DNA of 64,000 nucleotides from an uncultured Clostridia bacterium (GTDB lineage Bacteria; Bacillota; Clostridia; Oscillospirales; Acutalibacteraceae). A program made the position numbers and the translations under genes. Location of the stretch: assembly GCA_944384985.1 (NCBI GenBank), contig CALWVM010000004.1, positions 1 through 64,000 of the forward strand, written 5' to 3'. Under the pieces are notes generated by a model that was not told the origin of the DNA, did not search any database, and worked only from the letters and a program-made list of their open reading frames with translations. Shown piece by piece: positions 44,906-52,793 of this stretch; positions within the stretch are counted from its first letter, which is position 1; each line of letters begins with the position of its first letter.

Positions 44906-45967
44906 TCAGGAAATCTTCGTCAGACCGCTGTTTTCCGAGGGGACAAAACCGATCCACATTTTACCGGTGTTGAGCTCCAGCGGCGAGCCGTTCTCATCCG
45001 TGAGTTTGAGCGGCGAAGTGGCATCCGAAGGGCTGCCCTTTGACCACTTGATGTTCTGGTATGTACCGTTGGACACATACACGCCGGTGCCGCCTTGCAG
45101 GTTCCAATCCTTGTGCCCGCTGGACGAGCCGCTCACACCGGAGACGTCCGTATACAGCACCAGAACGTTCGCGACTTTCATGGTTGTCCCGTCCGCGTCC
45201 TTCATTTCCGAGGAATTCATATAATTATAATACATGCCGGTTTCGGCATCGTAGCGGAACGTGTGCGTATAGTCGCCGGAGAACTCCGCATAAATGCTTG
45301 TGCATGTCCCCCCCGGCAGTGTGCGCTTTTCCGAAGCGAATGTGAACGGCGCAGCGTTTTTGTCGGAAACATCCGTGCGCAGCTTCATGTCGCTAATGGC
45401 TTTTTGAATGTTCTCGCCGGTGGTATACGCGGTGTGCTCCGAAGAAACGTTGCGGGACTTGTCGCGTGCAAAATACGCGCCGTCATACATCCCGTCAATG
45501 TCATCGACTTTATCCTTTTGCAGCGTATCATACGCATAGGTGCTGCCGCCGAAATGGACGTAAATGGCGTCAAAGCCTTCCGCAAGTTCCACATAGTCGT
45601 GCCGCGCGCTGCGCGTAGGCCCGACCTTGCTTGGGATGTCCGCCGTGTCGGCATACAGCCACATCATGCGCGTGATGCCGCCTTCCACAACGCCTTCAAT
45701 CACAATGTCCGGCGTGCTGAGTCCCCACTGCGGGCGTGCCTTCGGCGAGTTTTCCACCATAACCGCCACCGGGCGCTTGCCGACCGCTTCGGCGCGGATC
45801 TCTTCCCCCGTCAAGGGGTTCGCCGGTCCCGCGGCCGTCTCGGTCACCGGGGCGGTGGTTGTTTCGGCGGGCGGTTCTTCCTCGCCGCCGCAAGCCGAAA
45901 ACGCAGACAAGGCCAGCACGGCGCTTAAAAGCCCGGCAGCCAGTTTTATTCCGAATGTTTTGCTCAT
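44906..45967 (-). CDS. DUF3048-family lipoprotein (YerB-like)
   Basis: A 353-residue exported lipoprotein: signal sequence with lipobox FSAC and a Thr/Pro/Glu-rich spacer, then the DUF3048 domain with RPVAVMVENS-like opening (VAVMVENSPKARPQWGLS), WLYADTADIPSKVGPTRSAR and YVHFGGSTYAYDTLQ. Homologues such as B. subtilis YerB are extracellular-side lipoproteins with unknown function, suspected of roles in the cell envelope. ATG 45967 has a weak GGGAAAGAG site; the frame open to 46108 crosses the promoter and is rejected. Confidence 0.85.
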   Translation of the reverse strand: MSKTFGIKLAAGLLSAVLALSAFSACGGEEEPPAETTTAPVTETAAGPANPLTGEEIRAEAVGKRPVAVMVENSPKARPQWGLSTPDIVIEGVVEGGITRMMWLYADTADIPSKVGPTRSARHDYVELAEGFDAIYVHFGGSTYAYDTLQKDKVDDIDGMYDGAYFARDKSRNVSSEHTAYTTGENIQKAISDMKLRTDVSDKNAAPFTFASEKRTLPGGTCTSIYAEFSGDYTHTFRYDAETGMYYNYMNSSEMKDADGTTMKVANVLVLYTDVSGVSGSSSGHKDWNLQGGTGVYVSNGTYQNIKWSKGSPSDATSPLKLTDENGSPLELNTGKMWIGFVPSENSGLTKIS

Positions 45968-46024
45968 GATCTCTTTCCCAGTCCCTTTGCTTTGCTCGGC
46001 GGAAAACCCGTCGGCTGTTTTTTT

Positions 46025-46053
46025 ATTATACCACGTTCCAAGCAAAAAGGCAA
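46025..46053 (-). promoter_or_regulatory. promoter of DUF3048 gene
   Basis: Minus strand TTGCCT (46053-46048), 17 bp, TATAAT (46030-46025). Confidence 0.6.
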
Positions 46054-46077
46054 AATAAAATCCGCATCGCGCCAAAA

Positions 46078-46110
46078 ATATGGGAGTCGGCACAAACCCA
46101 ACTCCCATAT
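46078..46110 (-). terminator. terminator of EF-G-like gene
   Basis: 10-bp stem ATATGGGAGT (46078-46087)/ACTCCCATAT (46101-46110); on the minus strand followed by TTTTTGG. 25 bp after the stop at 46136. Confidence 0.75.
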
Positions 46111-46135
46111 CTTGTGAAAAATGCCCAGTTTCGTT

Positions 46136-48205
46136 TTATTCCGCACGTTCTGCGGCGCGCTCGGCAATGACCTTGTCGGCAACGTCCTTCGGCGCCTGTT
46201 CATACCGTGCAAAGGTCAGCGTATAGCTGCCTCTGCCCGCCGTCACGGAGCGCAGCACGGTCGAGAAATCGCCCATTTCCGCCATTGGCACCTCTGCAGA
46301 AAGCTCCTGCATCTTCGGTTCCTCGGCAGGCCCCATGCCGAGCACCCGGCCGCGGCGCTTGGTGATGTCGCCCATGATGTCGCCGAGGTTTTCGTCCGGC
46401 ATGACCGCCGTAAGTGTCCCAATCGGCTCTAAGATCGCCACATCGGCTTTGGGCATGGCATTCTTGAATGCGAGTGACGCCGCCGTCTTAAACGCCATTT
46501 CCGAAGAATCCACAGGGTGATAGGAACCGTCGTACAGCGTCGCCTTGAGGCCGACCATCGGATACCCTGCGGCAAAGCCCTTTTCTACGCACTCGCGCAG
46601 GCCCTTTTCGACGGCGGGGAAGAAGTTCTTCGGCACGCTGCCGCCGACGACAGCCGTCTCAAACACCAGTTCGTCGCTGTCGCACGGCTCAAATTTGATC
46701 CACACATCGCCGTACTGGCCGTGCCCGCCGGACTGCTTCTTGTGGCGGCCCTGCGCCTCCACGGTCTTGCGGATGGTCTCACGGTAAGCGACCTTCGGCA
46801 CTTCGAGGGTCACGTCCACGCCGAACTTGTTTTTAAGCTTCGAGACGATCACGTCCAAATGCTGTTCGCCAAGGCCGGAAAGCACCTGCTCGCGCGTTTC
46901 GGTGTTGTTGGTATAGCGGATGGTGGGATCTTCTTCCATCAGGCGCAGGAGTCCTGCGGCGACTTTTTCCTCTTCGCCTTTTTTGGCGACCTTGACCGCC
47001 ATGGAAAGGCAGGGCTCGGGGAAATCGACCCCTTTTAAGATGTGGATATTTTTCGGGTCGCACAGCGTGTCGCCGGTCTTGACCTTCGCAAGCTTCGTAA
47101 GCACGCCGATGTCGCCCGCGATGATTTCTTTGGCATCCTCCTGCTTCGCGCCTTTGACGGTGACGATCTTCCCGATTTTTTCGGTTTCGCCCGTGCGCGG
47201 GTTGTACGCCACGCTGTCGGTGGTCAGCTTGCCCGAAACCACTTTGAAGAATGACATTTTCCCGACAAACGGGTCAACGACCGTCTTAAAGCACACCGCC
47301 GCAAGGGGGCCTGCGACATTGCAGGGCAGGATCTCTTCTTCGCCGTTTTCATCCACGGCGTATTCGCCTGCGTAGCCATACGCGCCGGGCGCAGACCACG
47401 CAAGGCCGTAAAGCAGCTGGTCTACCGCCGCCGTCGTCAAGCCCGACACCGCATAAACGGGGTAGATCGAGCCGTCAAAAATACCGATGCAAAGGCCCTT
47501 GAGGATCTCTTCGGGGGTAAAGGCTTCACCCTCAAAGAATTTTTCCATCAGCGCGTCGTCCGTGGTGGCGACGGCCTCCATAAAGGCGGAGGTCATATCC
47601 GCGATGACGGGATCGTCCGGCACCTCCACGCGCTGCGCCTTGCCGTTTTCATACGCATACGCCATGCCCGTCATCAGGTTGACGTAGCATTTGACGATAT
47701 TGCCTTCCATATACGGGATAATGGTGGGGCAGAGCTTGTTGCCGTAGACCTCTTTGAGCGCATCGAAGGTCTTATAGAAGCTGCGGTGGTCGGAATCCGT
47801 TTTCGTGATGGCGAAAAACTTCGCCGCGCCTTTTTTCTCCGCCGCTTTGAACGCTTTCATCGTGCCGACGTCCACACCCGAACCCGCGGAAGTCACGATC
47901 AGCACCGCTTCCGCCGCACGGACCGCTTCCGCCACGCCGCCTTCAAAGTCGAAAAGGCCGGGTGCGTCGATGATGTTGAGCTTGGTGTTGTCCCATTCAA
48001 TGGCCGCCATGGCGGAAGACACCGACGATTTGCGGCGTTTTTCCTCCGCGTCAAAGTCGAGCACGGTGTTACCGTCTGCCACACGTCCGAGGCGGTCGGT
48101 CGCCCCCGCGACATACAGCATCGCTTCGCAAAGCGTGGTCTTGCCCTTGCCGCCGTGCCCGACGACGGCAATGTTGCGGATATGTTCGGAAGAATAGGCT
48201 TTCAT
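46136..48205 (-). CDS. EF-G paralogue (EF-G2/FusA2-like GTPase)
   Basis: A 689-residue protein with the five-domain layout of elongation factor G, but with non-canonical G motifs: P-loop GHGGKGKTT (residues 16-24) in place of GHIDAGKTT, and DAPGLFDF near residue 79 in place of DTPGHVDF, so the catalytic His is replaced by Leu. The later motif is ITKTD. Domains IV and V are intact (QSGGHGQYGDVWIKFEP; GDITKRRGRVLGM). Such EF-G2/FusA2 proteins exist beside the normal EF-G in many bacteria and lack a settled role; ribosome rescue, stress response or recycling have been considered. ATG 48205 follows AGGAGGCG. It is not the housekeeping fusA, which normally sits with rpsL-rpsG-tuf. Confidence 0.88.
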   Translation of the reverse strand: MKAYSSEHIRNIAVVGHGGKGKTTLCEAMLYVAGATDRLGRVADGNTVLDFDAEEKRRKSSVSSAMAAIEWDNTKLNIIDAPGLFDFEGGVAEAVRAAEAVLIVTSAGSGVDVGTMKAFKAAEKKGAAKFFAITKTDSDHRSFYKTFDALKEVYGNKLCPTIIPYMEGNIVKCYVNLMTGMAYAYENGKAQRVEVPDDPVIADMTSAFMEAVATTDDALMEKFFEGEAFTPEEILKGLCIGIFDGSIYPVYAVSGLTTAAVDQLLYGLAWSAPGAYGYAGEYAVDENGEEEILPCNVAGPLAAVCFKTVVDPFVGKMSFFKVVSGKLTTDSVAYNPRTGETEKIGKIVTVKGAKQEDAKEIIAGDIGVLTKLAKVKTGDTLCDPKNIHILKGVDFPEPCLSMAVKVAKKGEEEKVAAGLLRLMEEDPTIRYTNNTETREQVLSGLGEQHLDVIVSKLKNKFGVDVTLEVPKVAYRETIRKTVEAQGRHKKQSGGHGQYGDVWIKFEPCDSDELVFETAVVGGSVPKNFFPAVEKGLRECVEKGFAAGYPMVGLKATLYDGSYHPVDSSEMAFKTAASLAFKNAMPKADVAILEPIGTLTAVMPDENLGDIMGDITKRRGRVLGMGPAEEPKMQELSAEVPMAEMGDFSTVLRSVTAGRGSYTLTFARYEQAPKDVADKVIAERAAERAE

Positions 48206-48279
48206 AAAAACGCCTCCTGTTTCAAAATCCCTGCCGCTTATTATATAAAAATGATAACAATTTCGACAAGTATGGAAAA

Positions 48280-48308
48280 ATTGTAGCACATCTGCCCAAA
48301 AATAGCAA
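48280..48308 (-). promoter_or_regulatory. promoter of EF-G-like gene
   Basis: Minus strand TTGCTA (48308-48303), 17 bp, TACAAT (48285-48280). Confidence 0.55.
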
Positions 48309-48363
48309 TATGCTTTTTTCGGATTTTGCCGGTGGATTTTTTGGGGTTTTTGCGCCGCCTGCC

Positions 48364-48392
48364 TTGCATTCCAAGCGCTTTCTTCGTATAAT
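48364..48392 (+). promoter_or_regulatory. promoter of murL-murD-ubiquitin-like operon
   Basis: TTGCAT (48364-48369), 17 bp, TATAAT (48387-48392). Predicted start near 48399, just before the ribosome site GGGAGGGAG and ATG 48419, giving a leader of about 20 nt. Confidence 0.7.
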
Positions 48393-48418
48393 AAGAAAAG
48401 AATGGGAGGGAGCGTTCT

Positions 48419-49795
48419 ATGCCCCAACAAAGTTTCGAAGCCCTGAGAAAGCAGTACTCCGTATTTTCTTATGACGATTACGAGATCGCGCGCGTCGGGA
48501 CGCGCGTGCGGCTGACCTTTCACTTCTCCGTGGAGGGCCTTTGCCGCTTTGCTCCGACAACCGAGATCGAAACGGAGAATTTGAACCTGCTCAACGCCCC
48601 GGATTCCGCAATGGCGCGGCGCATCGTATTCGCTTTAGGCATGGTCGAGCTTGTAAGCTACTGGAAAGCCGCCTGCCCAAAGCGCGTGGAGGTACGGTGC
48701 GGCACGCTCTCCGACGAGGACGCGGCGTTTTGGAAGCACCTGTACTTTCACGGGCTTTCGGAGTTTTTCTACCGCAACGGCATTGAGACGACCGAGGACG
48801 ATTTCATGGAGCTTATTTCGGTCGGCGCGCCCGGAGAAGACGGCGCCGGCACATTCCGTTCGGCGGGGCTGCGCCTTATCCCCGTGGGCGGCGGCAAAGA
48901 CAGCTGCGTGACCGCTTCGCTGCTGTGTGACAAGCCCGAAAGCAACCGTTTCTTTACGGTCAATGACCAGAAAGCGCGCACCGAGACGGTGCTGGCGGCA
49001 GGGTACACGGAAAACGAGATCGTGCGTACCCACCGCACCATTGACCGCACGCTTTTGGACCTGAACGCCAAAGGCTTCTTAAACGGGCACACGCCGTTTT
49101 CCGCAATCGTCGCCTTTCTTTCCTATTACTGCGCGTACCTGATTGGCGCAACGGACATCGTGCTCTCAAACGAAGCGAGCGCGAATGAATCGAACATTGC
49201 GGGGACCGAGGTCAACCACCAATATTCCAAGTCCTATGAATTCGAATGTGATTTCGCCGCTTACTGCGCGCGCAGGCTCTGCCCGGAGATCCGCTATTTC
49301 AGCCTGCTGCGACCGTTCACGGAATTGCAGATTGCAAAGCAGTTTGCCGCCCTGCCGCAGTATCACGACACATTCCGAAGCTGCAACCGGGGGAGCCGTC
49401 AGAACGTCTGGTGCGGCAAATGCGCAAAATGCCTGTTTGTGTTTTCCATTTTGTCGCCGTTTATGGACTACGACCGCCTATGCAGCATTTTCGGGGCGGA
49501 TCTTTTGAACGACCGCGAGCTGCTTTCCGATTTTGACGGCCTGTGCGGCTTTTCGCCCGTCAAGCCGTTTGAATGCGTGGGCACGGTGTCGGAGATTGTC
49601 GCGGCGCTTTGGATGACCGCCGACAAGCTGCAAAGCGAGGGGCGCGCGCTGCCCTTGCTTCTGGCGCATTTCTGTGAACGCGCGCAAAGGCCCGCGGAAA
49701 ATCCGCTGCGATATTGGAACCCGCAGCACAATATCCCTGCTGAATTCCTGCCCGCCGTAAAGGAGATGTACCGCTATGTTGCCGCCGATTGCTGA
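48419..49795 (+). CDS. murL: UDP-MurNAc-L-Ala-L-Glu epimerase (MurL)
   Basis: A 458-residue protein of the MurL family, first described in Xanthomonas, which uses ATP to invert the terminal L-Glu of UDP-MurNAc-L-Ala-L-Glu to D-Glu. It shows the PP-loop-like ATP motif PVGGGKDSCV near residue 155, NDQKARTETVLAAG, SNEASANESN and a Cys cluster CNRGSRQNVWCGKCAKC near 320-337. It overlaps the next gene, a MurD2-type ligase, by 20 bp, which is the arrangement expected for the MurD2-MurL route. That route replaces free D-Glu made by glutamate racemase (MurI); no murI is in the window. Cytoplasmic. The family call is from recall of motifs and from context; I could not run a search. Confidence 0.82.
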   Translation: MPQQSFEALRKQYSVFSYDDYEIARVGTRVRLTFHFSVEGLCRFAPTTEIETENLNLLNAPDSAMARRIVFALGMVELVSYWKAACPKRVEVRCGTLSDEDAAFWKHLYFHGLSEFFYRNGIETTEDDFMELISVGAPGEDGAGTFRSAGLRLIPVGGGKDSCVTASLLCDKPESNRFFTVNDQKARTETVLAAGYTENEIVRTHRTIDRTLLDLNAKGFLNGHTPFSAIVAFLSYYCAYLIGATDIVLSNEASANESNIAGTEVNHQYSKSYEFECDFAAYCARRLCPEIRYFSLLRPFTELQIAKQFAALPQYHDTFRSCNRGSRQNVWCGKCAKCLFVFSILSPFMDYDRLCSIFGADLLNDRELLSDFDGLCGFSPVKPFECVGTVSEIVAALWMTADKLQSEGRALPLLLAHFCERAQRPAENPLRYWNPQHNIPAEFLPAVKEMYRYVAADC

Positions 49796-51071
49796 ATACT
49801 TGCAAAACAAAACCGTCCTGCTCGTCGGCTTCGGGCGCGAGGGGCAGTCGTCTTACCGCTATATCCGCCGCTTTTTCCCGGAAAAGGAAATCGCCGTTGC
49901 CGACAAAAACCCCGTGTCCGTGGACGACCCGCACGTTGTCGTTTTCAGCGGGGCGGACTATTTGTCCCATATCCCGGACTTTGATGTCGTGCTCAAAAGC
50001 CCGGGCATTTCGTTTAAGGACGTCTATAACACGGGGAACGCCGAAATCACCTGCCAGGTGGATCTGTTCCTGCGCTTTGCGCCCTGCCGCAAGGTCGGCA
50101 TCACCGGATCGAAAGGCAAAACCACGACTTCCACACTCACCCACCTGTGTTTGACTGCGGCCGGAATGGACAGCCGCTTGATCGGCAACATCGGCGTGCC
50201 TGTGTTTGAGGCGCTCGAGGAAGTCACGGAAAACAGCATCGCCGTCATCGAAATGTCGTCGCACCAGCTGGAATTCACGCACGCTTCGCCCGAGGTTGCC
50301 GTGATCACCAACCTGTATGAAGAACACCTTGAGCATTATCGCGGCGGTTTTGCGGGCTACGCGCGTGCGAAATCGCACATCGCGCTGTATCAGAAGGCGG
50401 GCGATCTGCTCATTTACAATGCGGATCAGGGGTTGGATGCGTTCGAGGGCGTTGCCGATACGCCCGCCGCGAAGCTTGGCATCCACTTTGACGACCCGCT
50501 GCCGTTCGCCATCGAAAACGAGCACCTCGCCGGGCGGCACAACCGCCAGGACGTGTTGTTTGCCCGTGCCGCGGCAAAGCGGTTCGGCGTGACGGATGAA
50601 CAGGTCGCGCAAGCCGTCCACGGCTTTGCTGGCATCGAGCACCGCATGGAAAAGGTCGGCACATTTCGGGGCATCACCTTTTACAACGACTGCATCGCCA
50701 CCATTCCGCACGCCGTGCTGTGCGCGCTGGAGGCGATCGGCAATGTCGACACGCTCATTGTCGGCGGGATGGACCGCGGCATTTCCTATGAAGGCTTCGA
50801 CAAAGCGCTCGCCGAAAGCCCGGTGCGCAACATCCTCGGCACACCCGAAACGGGGCATGCGATCGTGCAGGCCGTAAAGGCGCTGAGCCCTGAGAAAAAT
50901 GCCGTAGCCGTTCGGGATCTCGACGAGGCGGTGCGTCTTGCGTATCAATGTACCGCAAAGGGGAAAAGCTGCCTGCTCTCCCCCGCCGCTTCGAGCTACA
51001 ACATCTATAAAAACTTTGAGGAAAAGGGACGGCATTTCAAATCGCTTGTCAAACAATATGCGAACAAATAA
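49776..51071 (+). CDS. murD2: MurD2-type UDP-MurNAc-L-Ala--L-Glu ligase
   Basis: A 431-residue Mur ligase: N-terminal Rossmann domain ([13 protein letters not shown]), ATP loop [10 protein letters not shown] near residues 108-117, EMSSHQLE and the C-terminal ligand domain. The stretch [13 protein letters not shown] replaces the NDSKATN-type motif of ordinary MurD; NDS-I-TTP-HA-type sequences are typical of MurD2, which adds L-Glu instead of D-Glu. With murL overlapping upstream, it is the first half of a two-step installation of D-Glu in the peptidoglycan precursor. ATG 49776 lies inside murL behind AAAGGAG. Whether another murD exists in the genome cannot be seen. Confidence 0.85.
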   Translation: MLPPIAEYLQNKTVLLVGFGREGQSSYRYIRRFFPEKEIAVADKNPVSVDDPHVVVFSGADYLSHIPDFDVVLKSPGISFKDVYNTGNAEITCQVDLFLRFAPCRKVGITGSKGKTTTSTLTHLCLTAAGMDSRLIGNIGVPVFEALEEVTENSIAVIEMSSHQLEFTHASPEVAVITNLYEEHLEHYRGGFAGYARAKSHIALYQKAGDLLIYNADQGLDAFEGVADTPAAKLGIHFDDPLPFAIENEHLAGRHNRQDVLFARAAAKRFGVTDEQVAQAVHGFAGIEHRMEKVGTFRGITFYNDCIATIPHAVLCALEAIGNVDTLIVGGMDRGISYEGFDKALAESPVRNILGTPETGHAIVQAVKALSPEKNAVAVRDLDEAVRLAYQCTAKGKSCLLSPAASSYNIYKNFEEKGRHFKSLVKQYANK

Positions 51072-51084
51072 AAGGAGACCAACC

Positions 51085-51801
51085 ATGAAAAAACTGCTCA
51101 GTTTTCTATTGACCGCCGTGCTGCTCTACGCGCTGTGCGTGCCCGCTTTTGCCATGCAGATCTTTGTAAAAACGCCCACCGGCACGCACATCATTCTGGA
51201 GGTCGATCCGACAGACACAATTGATGACGTCAAAGCAAAGATCGAGGAAGAAGTCGGGACTCCCGCCGAACAACAGACCCTGATCTTCGCAGGGAAAACC
51301 TTAGAGGACGGCCATACCTTACAGGATTACAACATTCAAAAAGACAGCACCCTGCATATGCTCATCGACGAACAGGTTTATACCATAACGTTCGAAGACG
51401 GCAGCCCCGCCACGGCGGACGCACAGGTGGTCACGACCTTCTCGGAAACGGATATATCTTATACTGTGACCATTCCCGCCGATTTTTCGGTCGCGTGGGG
51501 CACGACCGATCCCATTGACGCAAGCTATACGGTAGAGACTGCGCTCTTACTCGGGCAGCAGCTGAACGTGTCGGTCACGCCCGAGGGCGAACGGCTGTTC
51601 ACAAATGCAGAAGCCCAGGCGGCGGGCTACGCGGGGATCGCATATTCCGCGCTCACAAACGCCAGCCAAACCTTCCCCGCCGTGACAAACGGCGCGCAGG
51701 ATTCCGCCGCCGTCACCTTTTCGATCGCACAGGCGGCGTGGGACGCCGTACCCGTCGGGGCATACCGGACCACGCTGGTTTACACCGCCGAGGTCGCATA
51801 G
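51085..51801 (+). CDS. secreted ubiquitin-fold protein
   Basis: A 238-residue exported protein. Residues 1-23 are a clean signal peptide (KK, hydrophobic core, PAFA end). Residues 24-93 match positions 1-70 of eukaryotic ubiquitin at about 48 of 70 residues by hand count: [44 protein letters not shown]. Lys6, 27, 29, 48 and 63, Gln40/41, Ile44 and His68 are kept; Lys11, Lys33, Leu8, Arg42, Arg72 and the RLRGG tail are lost (IDEQVY replaces positions 71-76), so it cannot be conjugated through its own C-terminus. Residues about 97-238 form a beta-rich domain ([28 protein letters not shown]) like those of secreted clostridial proteins. The predicted cut leaves ubiquitin Met1 as the mature N-terminus. 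No anchor is visible. AAAGGAG lies 13 bp after murD2; it is third in that operon. Function unknown. Confidence 0.93.
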   Translation: MKKLLSFLLTAVLLYALCVPAFAMQIFVKTPTGTHIILEVDPTDTIDDVKAKIEEEVGTPAEQQTLIFAGKTLEDGHTLQDYNIQKDSTLHMLIDEQVYTITFEDGSPATADAQVVTTFSETDISYTVTIPADFSVAWGTTDPIDASYTVETALLLGQQLNVSVTPEGERLFTNAEAQAAGYAGIAYSALTNASQTFPAVTNGAQDSAAVTFSIAQAAWDAVPVGAYRTTLVYTAEVA

Positions 51802-51804
51802 TTT

Positions 51805-52713
51805 TCACAGCATTGCAGACAGCAGCAATACCTCCTGTGTTTCCTGCCAGAGCGCGTCAAACTCCGCCTGCGTTTCCGGTTCGGCGGCGCGCACGGCGGC
51901 AAGCTCAAACGCAGGCGCACCGCAAGTGGTGGCAAACCAGTCGGGGAAACTCCCGCAGGAGAGCGGCGGGGATTTCGCGGACAGTGTATATTCTCCCGCC
52001 GCCGCAAGGATGCGTGCCATCAGCGGCACGTCGCCGGGCACGTCTGGCGCATCGGGCGCGCTCCAGAAAATGCGGCCGCCCACGCCGTGCAGCAAAACAG
52101 CCTGCCGAAACGCCGTGCTGCAGCACAGACGTGTAAGCGCCTGCGTTTCCGCTTCGCTCTCGGGCGCAGGGCCCGCATACACGGCGCCTTTTTCCGGCTG
52201 CGCGCCGTCTTTCCCGAATTTTTCGAATGGGTACGGTGTGTGGCACGATGCAAAATTGTGCTCGATATGTACCCCGCGCGCGTTGGCGCACCAGTGCGCG
52301 TAGTCCTCTGTGCCCGTGCGGGCCACAAGCCCCGCATACGTCCCCGCGCCTAAAGGGCCTGCGCGGCGAATCTCAACTGCGTCCGGGTTTAAGCACGGCA
52401 CAACCACCACCCGCCGCCCGCGCAGGGATTGCCGCAGTTTGACCCCGCAAAGCGTGCCGTCGCGGCGAAAAGCGCGGCAAAGCCGCTCAAAAAAGCGATA
52501 CAGAAGCAGGCATTCCCCGCCGTCCGCGCCGGAAAGCCCCGACACAAACAGGACCGGTTCCCCGGCCGCGTCCCCGACGGACAGTGCGAAGATCGCACGC
52601 TTCGAGACCGTTCTGCCGAGCACGGAAACGGCGGCGAACGGATAGGCCGCGAGCATTTGCGCGCAAAGCCGCTTGGCATATGGGTAGGTAAAGGGTTCGT
52701 AATCGTTCGGCAT
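51805..52713 (-). CDS. degenerate M14 (carboxypeptidase-like) protein
   Basis: A 302-residue cytoplasmic protein with the outline of zinc carboxypeptidases of family M14: LNPDAVEI, NARGVHIEHNF (normally N-x-x-G-VDLNRNF), a third-ligand His in LLHGVGGRIFW and the catalytic-Glu region PAFELAAVRA. The first zinc motif H-G-x-E is altered to SGLSGADGGECL: His is gone and the Glu is displaced, so it is probably not an active peptidase, or uses another geometry. It converges with the ubiquitin-like gene, stop codons only 3 bp apart, with no terminator between. ATG 52713 follows GGGAAAG. Confidence 0.65.
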   Translation of the reverse strand: MPNDYEPFTYPYAKRLCAQMLAAYPFAAVSVLGRTVSKRAIFALSVGDAAGEPVLFVSGLSGADGGECLLLYRFFERLCRAFRRDGTLCGVKLRQSLRGRRVVVVPCLNPDAVEIRRAGPLGAGTYAGLVARTGTEDYAHWCANARGVHIEHNFASCHTPYPFEKFGKDGAQPEKGAVYAGPAPESEAETQALTRLCCSTAFRQAVLLHGVGGRIFWSAPDAPDVPGDVPLMARILAAAGEYTLSAKSPPLSCGSFPDWFATTCGAPAFELAAVRAAEPETQAEFDALWQETQEVLLLSAML

Positions 52714-52743
52714 ATTCTTTCCCGGCTTTCCTCGATAGCTTAC

Positions 52744-52757
52744 GGGGACAAGTCCCC
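52744..52757. repeat. short inverted repeat between divergent genes
   Basis: GGGGAC-AA-GTCCCC, a perfect 6-bp dyad in the 80-bp gap between the M14-like and Nudix genes. It could be an operator or chance. Confidence 0.35.
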
Positions 52758-52793
52758 ATAGTTCACATATATGCAAGGGAGGATGCATTTAGT

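Noticed and set aside
46136-48205. EF-G-like gene as TetM-type ribosomal protection determinant
   Set aside because: Its P-loop and switch II differ from TetM, and the domain pattern fits the widespread EF-G2 paralogue group.
49560-51086. 508-codon minus-strand frame opposite murL/murD2
   Set aside because: Antisense shadow; the plus strand has full Mur ligase motifs and ribosome sites.
51085-51801. Idea that the window encodes a full bacterial ubiquitin conjugation system
   Set aside because: No E1, E2, RING or JAMM-type gene is present nearby, the tail Gly-Gly is missing, and the protein is exported.
51805-52713. M14-like protein as a partner deubiquitinase or processing peptidase of the ubiquitin-like protein
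   Set aside because: Its zinc site looks broken, it has no signal peptide while the ubiquitin-like protein is secreted, and only gene proximity links them.
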